This document shows, piece by piece, positions 17,870 through 27,400 of a DNA stretch of 64,000 nt (position 1 is the stretch's first letter; the number at the start of each line of letters is the position of its first letter). The notes below the pieces were generated by a model. The model saw only the letters and a program-made list of their open reading frames with translations, was not told the origin of the DNA and did no database searches. The stretch comes from Pseudomonas koreensis (lineage in GTDB: Bacteria > Pseudomonadota > Gammaproteobacteria > Pseudomonadales > Pseudomonadaceae), in the NCBI RefSeq assembly GCF_024169245.1, contig NZ_JALJWP010000001.1, positions 3,349,501 to 3,413,500 on the forward strand, written 5' to 3'. The translations under genes and the position numbers were made by a program.

Positions 17870-19003
17870 TTACCAGCCTCGTCCTGAGTTGATCCAGAAG
17901 TTGACGGATAGCGAGGTCGACACCGATTCAACCTGATGGAACCAGCCCTCGGGCAAAAACAGCAGGTCTCCAGCCTCCAGCGTCACTCGCAGAAACGTCA
18001 CCTCCCGCGCCGCCGGAAAAAGTTCATAGTCCGGCGCGTCCGGGTTGAAATCGCAGCCGTCCAGGCCACCCTTCGGCGCGGTTGACCAGGTGCCCAGCGC
18101 CTCGCGATGATGCGGTGCGGCAAGGGTGAATTTTTTCTGGCCCCAGACCTGCGCGAACAGGTTGTCGGTGTCATCGCGGTGCAACGGCGTCAGCGTGCCC
18201 TTGGGGCCGATCCAGATGCGCGGCGGGATGAACAGCGAGGTGTCGAAGTAGGGCGGGTACTGGATCTGTTGCAGCAATTGCGCGGGCAGAATGTTGTTGC
18301 CCATGTACGCCGGCGGCTCGCCGTCCGCGACCTTGATCGCCGGGCTGTCCAGCGAGGCGATGAACTCTGCCATCGAGGTCGAGCGGAAATCACGCTCGGT
18401 GGAAAAGGTCTTCTTCACGTAATCGCCATGGCGGGTGATGCCTTGCAATTCGGCGAAATGCACCAGCGACTCTTCGCGGCTCAGGCTGAACAGCGGCCAG
18501 TCGTGCAGGGCGTTGCTGATCACCAACGGGATGCCGTTGGGCAGATAACGGGTTTCGAATTCATGTCGGCTCAATTCGGCGCGCGTGCGACGTTCGACGC
18601 TGGTCTGCCGAGGTAGCGCGGCAGTGAGCTTTTCGCTGAAGCGCGGCGGGGTCGGGTAGCGCTTGTTCATGTCGACCTTTTCCACCGTGCCGCCACCCTG
18701 GCGGGCGTGATCGATGATCTGCGGCAGCATTGTCGCCAGGCCCATGTTGCCGCCGATCTTCAGCCGACCGCTGGCGAACAGTTCCTCGACGTTGACCACG
18801 CCGGCCATGATCCCCAAAAAGTCCTTTTCCGCGACTTCGATGGTCACGTCCGGCCTGGGGTGGCGTCCAGCTTCCGTGCGCCGGCTGAACTTGATGTCAT
18901 ACCAGTACGCCTGTTGCGCACTGAAGATGAACTGGAAAACCCCCTCGATGCCGACCGCGCCGGCGTTGGCGAACAACTTGCCCAGAATGCTCTGCAGGTC
19001 CAC
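17870..19003 (-). CDS. SCP2 sterol-binding domain fused to cupin/JmjC-like oxygenase domain
   Basis: This 377-residue protein has two domains. Residues about 1-105 form an SCP2-like lipid-binding fold (DVTIEVAEKDFLGIMAGVVNVEELFASGRLKIGGNMGLA). Residues about 112-377 form a Cupin_8/JmjC-type Fe(II)/2-oxoglutarate oxygenase domain, with metal ligands in TPLHRDDTDN (His near 272) and GWFHQVES. The GTG at 19003 is the likely start: GAGGG precedes it, and a perfect PvdS box lies 42 bases upstream. That box and the divergent thioesterase/SyrP genes tie it to pyoverdine. Its substrate is unknown; hydroxylation of a peptide or amino acid is possible. Confidence 0.82.
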   Translation of the reverse strand: MDLQSILGKLFANAGAVGIEGVFQFIFSAQQAYWYDIKFSRRTEAGRHPRPDVTIEVAEKDFLGIMAGVVNVEELFASGRLKIGGNMGLATMLPQIIDHARQGGGTVEKVDMNKRYPTPPRFSEKLTAALPRQTSVERRTRAELSRHEFETRYLPNGIPLVISNALHDWPLFSLSREESLVHFAELQGITRHGDYVKKTFSTERDFRSTSMAEFIASLDSPAIKVADGEPPAYMGNNILPAQLLQQIQYPPYFDTSLFIPPRIWIGPKGTLTPLHRDDTDNLFAQVWGQKKFTLAAPHHREALGTWSTAPKGGLDGCDFNPDAPDYELFPAAREVTFLRVTLEAGDLLFLPEGWFHQVESVSTSLSVNFWINSGRGW

Positions 19004-19044
19004 GGTGATTCCCTCGCGATTGTTGTTTTTTTCCTGAACAGGCA

Positions 19045-19068
19045 ACGAGCGGCTGGCGGGGGAATTTA
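19045..19068 (-). promoter_or_regulatory. PvdS iron-starvation box for the SCP2-cupin gene
   Basis: On the minus strand the sequence reads TAAAT-N16-CGT exactly, inside GCTAAATTCC. It ends 42 bases before the GTG start at 19003. Confidence 0.75.
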
Positions 19069-19080
19069 GCGGCCGGCGAC

Positions 19081-19104
19081 TAATTTGTCCGGCCAGTGAT
19101 CCGT
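19081..19104 (+). promoter_or_regulatory. PvdS iron-starvation box for the thioesterase gene
   Basis: TAATT-N16-CGT is a one-mismatch match to TAAAT-N16-CGT with the right spacing, 35 bases before the thioesterase start. It lies back to back with the box at 19045-19068. Confidence 0.6.
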
Positions 19105-19138
19105 CTTTCTTGCAGACACATTTTTCAAGGAAAGCGCG

Positions 19139-19879
19139 GTGACCAAGCTGACATTGCTGTGCCTGCCCTATTCGGGTGCCAGCGCCATGGTTTACAGCCG
19201 CTGGCGGCGTCAACTGCCGACGTGGCTGCAATTGCAACCGGTGGAACTGCCGGGGCGTGGCGCGCGGTTCGACGAACCTCTGCAAACCGACATGCGCGCG
19301 TTGGCGCGGCAACTGGCGCGCGAACACAAACCGGGCCTGCAAGGCCCTTATGCGTTGTTCGGGCATAGCCTCGGCGCGTTGCTCGCCTGCGAACTGGCCC
19401 ATGCCTTTCGCGAGCTCGGTGCGCCGGAGCCGTTGGCGCTGTTCGCCTCCGGCACCGCCGCGCCAACCCTGCGTAGCGACTACGACCGCGGCTTTGCCGA
19501 ACCGCGCAGCGATGAAGAGCTCATCGAACAGTTGCGTACCTTTCAGGGCACCAGCGAAGAAATCCTCGCCAATCAGGAATTGATGAGTCTGACCCTGCCG
19601 GTGCTGCGCGCCGATTTCATGATGTGCGGGCGCTTCACCCCCGCCGAGCGGCCTTTGCTCAATTGCCCGGTGCACGTGCTCGGTGGCAAGGAAGACCGGG
19701 CTACCACCGAACAACTGATCGGCTGGAGCAAAGAGACCCTGGGCAGTTTCTCGGTGGACATGATGACCGGCGGGCATTTCTTCATTCATGAACATGAAGC
19801 GCGGGTCATTCGCACGATCAAGAGCCATCTGGAAGTGCATCACCGGCGCCTTGCGCATGCCGCGCAACCGGCGTTCTGA
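19139..19879 (+). CDS. Type II thioesterase, pyoverdine-associated
   Basis: This 246-residue editing thioesterase removes wrong or stalled acyl groups from NRPS carrier domains. It has the TEII start LLCLPYSGASAMVY, the nucleophile GHSLG (Ser77), and the C-terminal catalytic His in TGGHFFIHEH. The GTG at 19139 follows AAGGA by about 8 bases. A PvdS-type box lies upstream, and the dioxygenase and NRPS genes follow on the same strand. It resembles PvdG of P. aeruginosa in family, but the gene position differs, so I leave the symbol blank. Confidence 0.9.
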   Translation: MTKLTLLCLPYSGASAMVYSRWRRQLPTWLQLQPVELPGRGARFDEPLQTDMRALARQLAREHKPGLQGPYALFGHSLGALLACELAHAFRELGAPEPLALFASGTAAPTLRSDYDRGFAEPRSDEELIEQLRTFQGTSEEILANQELMSLTLPVLRADFMMCGRFTPAERPLLNCPVHVLGGKEDRATTEQLIGWSKETLGSFSVDMMTGGHFFIHEHEARVIRTIKSHLEVHHRRLAHAAQPAF

Positions 19880-19918
19880 GAAGCGACTCATCCATCACGC
19901 ATAGTCAGGAGGCCAGTC

Positions 19919-20902
19919 ATGGCTGTTGCTTTGGGATTTTCCGTTCGGCCATTGCTGCCGCAGCGCGGACGCTTGCCGCTGTTGATCGAGGCGAGCGATG
20001 CCGACACTGATCTGTTGGCGGTATTCGATGAATTGAAGGAGCTGGTCGACGAGCATCTGCTGCGCGACGGTGGTGTGCTGTTTCGCGGTTTCCGCCTCGA
20101 CGGCGCCGAGCAGTTCCGCCAGTTCGCCGCGAGCTTCGGTCATCCGCTGCTGAACTACGAGTTCGGCTCGACCCCGCGTACCAACGTCACCCAAGGGGTG
20201 TACACCTCCACGGAATACCCGGCGCACCAGAGCATTCCGTTGCACAACGAACAGGCGTATTCCCGCGACTGGCCGATGAAAATCTGGTTCTACAGCATGA
20301 TCGCGGCGAAGTCCGGTGGTGAGACGCCGATTGCCGACAGCCGCGAAGTCTACCGGCGCATCCCCGTGGCGATCCGCGAGCGTTTCGTCAGTAAAGGTCT
20401 GATGTATGTGCGCAACTTCGGCAACGGCCTCGATGTCGCCTGGGAAGACGTGTTCAGCACCGAAGACCGTGAAGTCGTCGAGGCCTACTGCAAGGCCCAC
20501 GGCATTGTCTGTGAATGGAAGGACGACGGTGAGCTGCGCACGCGCCAGACCTGTCAGGCGGTGGCAGTGCACCCGGTGACCGGCGAGCGCGTCTGGTTCA
20601 ATCAGGCGCACCTGTTTCACATCTCCAACCTGCAAGCGGAAGTGCGCGAAAGCCTGCTCGACATCGTCGACGAAGAAGACCTGCCACGTAACGTCTACTA
20701 CGGCGACGGTTCGCCGATCGAAGACGAGGTGCTGGCGCAGATTCGCGCGGTGCTCGATGACTGTGCGATCAGTTTTCCGTGGCAGGAGGGCGACGTGCTG
20801 ATGCTCGACAACATGTTGTCCGCGCATGCACGTTCACCGTTCGAAGGGCCGCGCAAAGTGATTGTGGCGATGGCCGAGGGGCATTCGCAGGACGCGCGCT
20901 GA
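19919..20902 (+). CDS. SyrP-like TauD/TfdA dioxygenase, probable aspartyl beta-hydroxylase
   Basis: This 327-residue Fe(II)/2-oxoglutarate oxygenase has the metal triad in SIPLHNEQAY (His109, Glu111) and LDNMLSAHARSP (His303), and an Arg-rich C-terminus for 2-oxoglutarate. It belongs to the SyrP-type group that hydroxylates the beta carbon of aspartate held on NRPS carriers. It lies 39 bases after the thioesterase gene and 188 before the first NRPS gene. The assembly line contains one Asp-specific module, so the predicted product is beta-hydroxyaspartate, an iron ligand of many pyoverdines. The exact target is inferred, not shown. Confidence 0.85.
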   Translation: MAVALGFSVRPLLPQRGRLPLLIEASDADTDLLAVFDELKELVDEHLLRDGGVLFRGFRLDGAEQFRQFAASFGHPLLNYEFGSTPRTNVTQGVYTSTEYPAHQSIPLHNEQAYSRDWPMKIWFYSMIAAKSGGETPIADSREVYRRIPVAIRERFVSKGLMYVRNFGNGLDVAWEDVFSTEDREVVEAYCKAHGIVCEWKDDGELRTRQTCQAVAVHPVTGERVWFNQAHLFHISNLQAEVRESLLDIVDEEDLPRNVYYGDGSPIEDEVLAQIRAVLDDCAISFPWQEGDVLMLDNMLSAHARSPFEGPRKVIVAMAEGHSQDAR

Positions 20903-21009
20903 GCGGATCGCAACGCTTCAATTTGAATGCCGAAGCCGGACCTGTACCGGGGTTCGGCATTTGTCCGTCTGGCGTTCGTACCGTCGGGCCGCGATTGCCG
21001 CTGGCGCGC

Positions 21010-21033
21010 TAAATCGTCGCGCGGGCCATTCGT
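21010..21033 (+). promoter_or_regulatory. PvdS iron-starvation box for the NRPS operon
   Basis: TAAAT-N16-CGT is an exact match in the context GCGCTAAATCG, 57 bases before the first NRPS start at 21091. Confidence 0.8.
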
Positions 21034-21090
21034 TCTTGTTGATACGACCGGGTCTCCAGGTCACGCCGCCGATCAGCAAGGACTCCACGC

Positions 21091-24000
21091 ATGAATGCCG
21101 CAGACGCACAGAAACTAGCCCGCCGCTTTATCGAATTGCCCGAGGACAAACGTCGTTTGTTCCTCGCCGGCATGGCCCGCGAAGGCATCGATTTTGCGCA
21201 GCTTCCCATGACTGCCTGCGACGGCCTCGCTGAGCGCGACGGCCTGTCTTACGCGCAGCAGCGCATGTGGTTTCTCTGGCAGCTGGAGCCGACCAGCGCA
21301 GCCTACAACCTGCCGATGGCCGTGCGTCTGGAGGGCGATCTAAACGTCGAAGCGCTGGAACAGGCTTTCAGCCATTTGGCGGCGCGCCACGAATGTCTGC
21401 GCACCACCTTCGGCCAGGACGGCGAGCGTGCCTTCCAGCGTGTGGCCGAGCCGCAGCCACTCAAGTTGCCCGTGACTGACCTGAGCGGGTTGCCCGAAGC
21501 GCAGCGCTGGCCGCTCGCGCAGCAGCACATGATGGCCGAGGCGACCCAGGCCTTCGACTTGCAGAACGGCCCGCTGCTGAGCCTGCGTCTGTTGCGCCTC
21601 GCCGCGCAGGAACATGTACTGCTGCTGACCCTGCATCACATCATCGCCGACGGCTGGTCGATGAATATTCTGATCGATGAGTTCATGCGCACCTACGATG
21701 CGCTGGTCGCCGGGCGTGAACCGACGCTGGCGCCGTTGACCGTGCATTACCGCGACTACGCACTGTGGCAACGCAGCTGGCTGGAGGCTGGCGAGCGTGA
21801 GCGGCAACTGGACTACTGGCGCACGCAACTGGGCGACGAGCATCCGGTGCTGGAATTGCCCACCGACCGCGCCTATCCGGCGCAATCCAGCCATCAGGGC
21901 GCACGCCTGGAAACGGTGATCGATGCAGCCCTGCGCGATGAGCTGAAAAACCTCGCCCAGCGCCAGGGCGTGACGTTGTTCGTGGTGCTTTTGGCGGCGT
22001 TCAAGACCCTGTTGCATCGCTACAGCGGCCAGACCGATATTCGTGTCGGCGGGCTGATCGCCAACCGCACCCGCAGTGAAACCGAAGGCCTGATCGGCTT
22101 CTTCGTCAACACCCAGATTCTGCGCAGCGTGGTCACCGCACAGACGCCGTTCGCCGAGCTTTTGCAGAACCTGCGCCAGGCTGCACTCGGCGCTCAGGCC
22201 CATCAGGATCTGCCGTTCGACGCGCTGATCGAAGCCCTGCAACCGGCGCGCAGCCAGAGCCACAATCCGCTGTTTCAGGTGATGTTCAACCATCAGCCGC
22301 TGGTCACCGATCTGCATCAGGCGCAACTCGCTTCAGGCTTGCGCGTGGGCTATCTGAGCGAAGAACAACTGGCCGGCAGCGCTCGACAACACGCGGCCAC
22401 CAGTGACCTGATGCTCGACACCCGCGAGGAGGGCGAGCAACTGTTTGCCGCCTTCACTTACGCCACGGATATTTTCGACGCCGCAACCATCGCCGCGCTG
22501 GCCGGGCATTGGCGCAATATTCTCCAGTCGGTGTGCCGCGACCCGCAGCAGTTGATCGGCGACGTGGCGATGCTCGCCGACAGCGAACGGCAAGCGCTGA
22601 TTCAGTCCGCCGCGCCTTCGCCTGGTTTTACCAGCGTGCAAAGCCTGTTCGAAGCGCAGGTCGCGCGCACTGGGCAAGCGCCGGCGGTGCGGTTGGCCAC
22701 TGCGCCTGCACCGGTATTCAGCTACGACGAACTCAACACCCGCAGCAATCGTCTGGCCCATCAGTTGCGCGCGCAGGGTGTCGGCCCAGACGTGCTGGTC
22801 GGCGTCGCGCTGGGGCGTTCGCTGGAACTGGCGGTGGCGCTACTGGCCGTGCTCAAGGCCGGTGGTGCTTATGTGCCGCTGGACCCGCAGACCCCGGCCG
22901 AACGCCTGCGCCATGTACTCGCTGACAGCGGTCTGAAACTGTTGCTCAGCGACCGGCAAAGCCTCGCCAGCCTGCCGCCGCTCGATGGTGTCGAGTGCCT
23001 GTGTCTGGAGCAATTGCCTGTCAGCGAGCAGAGCGACAACATGCCGGTCACGGTCGAAGCCGGCAACCTCGCTTACGTGATCTACACCTCCGGTTCCACC
23101 GGCCGGCCGAAAGGCGTGGCGGTCAGTCATGGCGCACTGAGCGAGTTCATCGCCCGCGCCATCGATTACAGCGATCTGCGCGAAGGCGACCGGGTCCTGC
23201 AATTCGCCACCAGCAGTTTCGACGGTTTCGTCGAGCAGTTTTTCCCGCCGCTGTGCCATGGCGCCAGCGTGGTCATGCGCGACGCGCCGTTGTGGGACAG
23301 CGCGACGCTGCATCAGGTGATCATCGATCACGGCATCACCCTGGCCGATCTGCCGGCGGCCTACTGGTATTGGCTGGTGCAGGAATACGCGGCGAAACCG
23401 CCGGCCAGTTTCGCCGCGCTGCGGCAGATTCACGTTGGCGGCGAGGCCATGGCGGTGGACGGATTGCGCCTGTGGCAGCAGGCCGGGCTCGGCCATGTGC
23501 GCCTGCTCAACACCTACGGGCCGACCGAGGCCACGGTGGTCTCGACGATTCATGACTGCACCGGGCTGACCGCACAGGACGTGTCGTGGCGCGGCATGCC
23601 GATCGGCAAGGGGCTTGAAGCGCGGCGCCTGTACGTGCTCGACGATGACCTGAACCTGCTGCCGCAAGGCGCGGTGGGCGAGTTGTACATCGGTGGGCCG
23701 GGACTGGCACGCGGTTATCACCGCCAGCCGAGCCTCAGCGCCGAGCGTTTCATTGCCGACCCGTTCGCCGACGGTCAGCGCCTGTACCGCACCGGCGATC
23801 GTGCGCGGCTGCGCGGCGATGGCGCGCTGGAGTACGTCGGTCGGGTCGATCATCAGGTGAAGATTCGCGGCTTCCGCATCGAACTGGGCGAAATCGAATC
23901 GCGCCTGCAGCAATGTCCCGAGGTTCGGGAAGCGGTGGTGCTGGCGGTGCCGTTCACGGGCGGTGCGCAACTGGTCGCCTATGTGGTGACGGAACCGGCG

Positions 24001-24492
24001 GTGCTCGCCAGTGCGGCGACGCAAGCGGCGTTCCGTCAGCAGACCCGCGCCGCGCTGCAAGCCAGTCTGCCGGATTACATGGTGCCGGGGCATCTGCTGT
24101 TGCTGGCGAACCTGCCGCTGACGCCGAGTGGCAAGCTCGACCGCAAGGCCTTGCCAGCGCCGGATCCGGCGCAGTTGCAGGGCGATTACCGTGCCCCGCA
24201 ATCGCCTGCCGAGCAGTGTCTGGCGCAGGTCTGGGCCGAGGTGCTGCAAGTGCGGCGTGTGGGTCTGGACGATCACTTTTTTGAACTGGGCGGTCATTCG
24301 TTGTTGGCCGCGCAGGTGATCGCGCGGGTCAAGGAGCAGATGGGTGTGGTGCTGCCGCTGCGCAGTCTGTTCGAAAAACCGCTGCTGGCGGATCTGGCCG
24401 AGGTGCTCGGGCAACTGGCCGAGGCGAGCGGTGACGACGACTGGTCCGACATGGATCAGTTCATGAATGCTTTGCAAGGAGAAGAAGTATGA
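21091..24492 (+). CDS. pvdI: Pyoverdine NRPS, one module C-A-T (basic residue, probably Lys)
   Basis: This 1133-residue one-module synthetase adds the first side-chain residue after the PvdL-made chromophore precursor. Domains are condensation (about 45-480; LSYAQQRMWFLWQLE, HHIIADGWS), adenylation (about 510-1000; LAYVIYTSGSTGRPKG, NTYGPTEATV) and a thiolation domain with its phosphopantetheine Ser at 1070 (LGGHSLL). Reading the ten specificity positions by alignment to GrsA gives DGEDHGTVV-K. Its acidic E239/D278 pair indicates a basic side chain, most likely Lys. It overlaps the next gene by four bases (ATGA). The pvdI/J/D names follow assembly order only and are strain dependent. Confidence 0.9.
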   Translation: MNAADAQKLARRFIELPEDKRRLFLAGMAREGIDFAQLPMTACDGLAERDGLSYAQQRMWFLWQLEPTSAAYNLPMAVRLEGDLNVEALEQAFSHLAARHECLRTTFGQDGERAFQRVAEPQPLKLPVTDLSGLPEAQRWPLAQQHMMAEATQAFDLQNGPLLSLRLLRLAAQEHVLLLTLHHIIADGWSMNILIDEFMRTYDALVAGREPTLAPLTVHYRDYALWQRSWLEAGERERQLDYWRTQLGDEHPVLELPTDRAYPAQSSHQGARLETVIDAALRDELKNLAQRQGVTLFVVLLAAFKTLLHRYSGQTDIRVGGLIANRTRSETEGLIGFFVNTQILRSVVTAQTPFAELLQNLRQAALGAQAHQDLPFDALIEALQPARSQSHNPLFQVMFNHQPLVTDLHQAQLASGLRVGYLSEEQLAGSARQHAATSDLMLDTREEGEQLFAAFTYATDIFDAATIAALAGHWRNILQSVCRDPQQLIGDVAMLADSERQALIQSAAPSPGFTSVQSLFEAQVARTGQAPAVRLATAPAPVFSYDELNTRSNRLAHQLRAQGVGPDVLVGVALGRSLELAVALLAVLKAGGAYVPLDPQTPAERLRHVLADSGLKLLLSDRQSLASLPPLDGVECLCLEQLPVSEQSDNMPVTVEAGNLAYVIYTSGSTGRPKGVAVSHGALSEFIARAIDYSDLREGDRVLQFATSSFDGFVEQFFPPLCHGASVVMRDAPLWDSATLHQVIIDHGITLADLPAAYWYWLVQEYAAKPPASFAALRQIHVGGEAMAVDGLRLWQQAGLGHVRLLNTYGPTEATVVSTIHDCTGLTAQDVSWRGMPIGKGLEARRLYVLDDDLNLLPQGAVGELYIGGPGLARGYHRQPSLSAERFIADPFADGQRLYRTGDRARLRGDGALEYVGRVDHQVKIRGFRIELGEIESRLQQCPEVREAVVLAVPFTGGAQLVAYVVTEPAVLASAATQAAFRQQTRAALQASLPDYMVPGHLLLLANLPLTPSGKLDRKALPAPDPAQLQGDYRAPQSPAEQCLAQVWAEVLQVRRVGLDDHFFELGGHSLLAAQVIARVKEQMGVVLPLRSLFEKPLLADLAEVLGQLAEASGDDDWSDMDQFMNALQGEEV

Positions 24493-27400
24493 GCGGCACG
24501 ATGGCGGAACGTATTGCGCAAAGATTCGTCGGCCTGCCGCTGGCACAGCGTCGGCTGTTTCTCGCCAGGCTACGTGAGGAGGGCAAGGATTTCAGCCTGC
24601 TGCCGCTGCCGGTCAGCCGCCACGACTGCGCGCAGATTCCCCTGTCGTTCGCCCAGCAGCGCCTGTTGTTTCTCTGGCAACTGGAACCGCACAGCGCCGC
24701 GTACAACATGGCCGCCGGCTTGCGTCTGAAAGGTCTTCTTAACGAGTCGGCACTGAGCCGTTCGTTCGATCATCTGCTGGCGCGCCATGAAGTGTTGCGC
24801 ACGGTGTTTCACACTGACGGCGATCAAGCGCATCAGCTGATTCTCGAGCAGCAGAATATTGCCCTGGAACGCTTCGACCTGACGGGCATCGCCGCGCAAG
24901 AGCGCGAGTCGGCGCTCGCGCAAAAAGTGCAAGAGGTCACCGCGCAGCCGTTCGATCTGCGCCATGGCCCGCTGTTACGCGCGAGCCTGTTTGCCCTGGC
25001 CGACGACGAGTTCGTGCTGGTGGTGAGCATGCACCACATCGTCTCCGATGGCTGGTCGATGGACGTCATGGTCAAGGAATTCGTCCAGTGCTATCAGGCT
25101 TTCAGCCTGCAGCGCGAACCGCAATTGCCGGCGCTGCCGTTGCAATACGCTGACTACGCGATCTGGCAGCGACGCTGGCTGGAAGCCGGCGAGGGCGAGC
25201 GCCAGCTCGATTACTGGCGTCGGCAATTGGGCGACGAGCATCCGCTGCTGGAAGTGGCGCCGGACTTTGCCCGACCGCTGACGCAAAGCTTTGCAGGACA
25301 GACCCTGAGTTTCGATTTCGGTGCTGACCTTTCGCAGCAGCTCAATGCCTTCGCGCGCAGCCAGGGCATCAGCCTGTTCATGCTGGTGCTGGCCGGTTTC
25401 TCGCTGTTCCTCTCGCGTCTGGCCGGCGAGCGCGACATTCGTGTTGGCGTGCCGAATGCCAACCGTGGCCGTGCCGAAGTCGAAGGGTTGATCGGTTTCT
25501 TCGTCAACACCCAAGTGCTGCGTTGCCAGGTCGATGAGCGCGGCAGTTTCGCGGATCTGCTGGCGCAGGTGCGTGAAGCGGCGTTCGGCGCGCAGGCGCA
25601 TCAGGAATTGCCGTTCGAGCAACTGGTCGACGAGTTGGTCGCCGAACGCACCCTCGGTCATAACCCGCTGTTCCAGGCCAAGTTCAACCAGAACGTCGGC
25701 ATGCAGAAACAGCGCTCGATGACCTTGCCCGGTCTGGCCGTCAGCGAATACCCGCTGGCCAAGGACGGCACGCATTTCGATCTGGCCCTGGACATTACCG
25801 ACGACGGCGCGCTGATCCACGGCCAGATGACCTACGCCAGCGATCTCTATCGGGCGGAAACTGTCGGCGGTTTTGTGCCGATGTTGCTCGACCTGTTTGC
25901 GCAATTGCTCAACTCGCCGCAGGCGCCGCTGCACACGGTCGCCACGCAACGGCCCGCTTCGCTGGCAATTCAACGAGAACCGGCGTTGACCGTATTGCAG
26001 CACTGGGCGCGGGAAGTGGCCCGGCAGCCGCAGGCGCTGGCCGCTCGTGATCTCCAGCAGACGATGACGTTCCAGGCACTGGATGAGCAAGCCAATCGTC
26101 TCGCCCATTATTTGCGTGCGCAGGGCGTCAATGTCGGCGAACCGGTGGCGGTGCTGCTGGAGCGTTCGCTGGACTGGCTGACCTGCCTGCTGGCGATTCT
26201 CAAGGCTGGCGCGGTGTACATGCCGCTCGACGTCAAGGCACCGAGCGCACGCCTGCAACAGATGCTCGGCGCTGCACAGGCACGGGCATTGATCGGTGCC
26301 GAAGGCGATGCGCGGGTCAGCGAACTGGCGGTCGAGGGCTGTCAGGGTCTTGAATTTGCGCCGGGGCAATGGCGGTCGCTGCCGGCGTCCGCGCCTGAGC
26401 TGACGCTGCATGCGCAGTCGCCGGCGTACGTGATTCACACTTCCGGTTCCACCGGGCAACCCAAGGGCGTGCTGGTCAGCCACGCTGCGCTGGGCAGTTA
26501 TGTGCGCGGCGTACTCGAACGTCTGGCGCCGGCGCCCGAGGCGAGCATGGCGCTGGTTTCGACCATCGCCGCCGACCTTGGCTTCACCGTGCTGTTCGGC
26601 GCGTTGTGCTCGGGCCGCCTGCTGCATGTGCTGCCGGAAGAGCTCGGTTTCGACCCGGACCGCTTTGCCGACTACATGGCCCGCCATCGCGTTGGCGTGC
26701 TGAAAATCGTCCCCGGCCATCTCGCCGCGCTGTTGCAGGCGGCCAAGCCAGCCGACGTGCTGCCGGAACACGCATTGATCGTCGGCGGCGAAGCCTCTTC
26801 GCTGGCGTTGGTCGAACGCGTGCAGCAACTGAAACCGGGCTGCCGCCTGATCAATCACTATGGCCCGAGCGAAACCACCGTGGGCGTGCTGACCCATGAG
26901 GTCGAAGCACTTGCCGCGCAGACGCGCAGCGTTCCGGTCGGCACGGCGTTGACCGGTGCCCATGTTTATGTGCTCGATGATGTGCTCAACCCGGTGGCCG
27001 ATCAGGTCGCCGGTGAGCTGTACATCGGCGGCGACAGCGTTGCCCTTGGTTACCTGAATCAGCCGGCGCTGACCGCCGAACGTTTCCTGCCCGATCCGTT
27101 CGGCGCAGCCGGCGCGCGGGTGTACCGCAGCGGCGACCGGGTCCGGCGCAACCGCGAGCAGGCGCTGGAATTCATCGGTCGTGCCGACGATCAGGTCAAA
27201 GTGCGCGGCTATCGCGTCGAGCCGGCGGAAGTTGCGCGGCTGTTGCTCAGCCTCGATGGCGTCAGCGAGGCCGCCGTGCTCGCGCTGCCAGTGGATGACG
27301 ATCCGGCGCGTCTGCAGCTGCTGGCGTGGTGCGTGCCGCTAGCGGGAGCGAAAGTGCAGGCGCAGGATCTGCGCGAGCAATTGCAGGCGCGGCTGCCGGA

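Larger units (their letters stand above)
16528..18016. repeat. Tandem triplication of the convergent MFS/SCP2-cupin junction
   Basis: Three tandem units at about 16528-17007, 17008-17498 and 17499-18016 each contain the last ~180 bases of the MFS gene, a long hairpin, and the last ~140 bases of the SCP2-cupin gene on the opposite strand. Only the leftmost MFS copy and the rightmost cupin copy are complete; the others are gene-end fragments. Both internal joints share GCCGCCGGCCAGACTCACTG, so they arose from one duplication event that was then repeated. The units differ mainly in the number of TTTGAC repeats. Confidence 0.9.

Noticed and set aside
17870..19891. Reading the SCP2-cupin gene from the far upstream end of its open frame at 19891.
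   Set aside because: That extension lies opposite the clearly coding thioesterase gene, and the PvdS box and GTG with GAGGG support a start at 19003.
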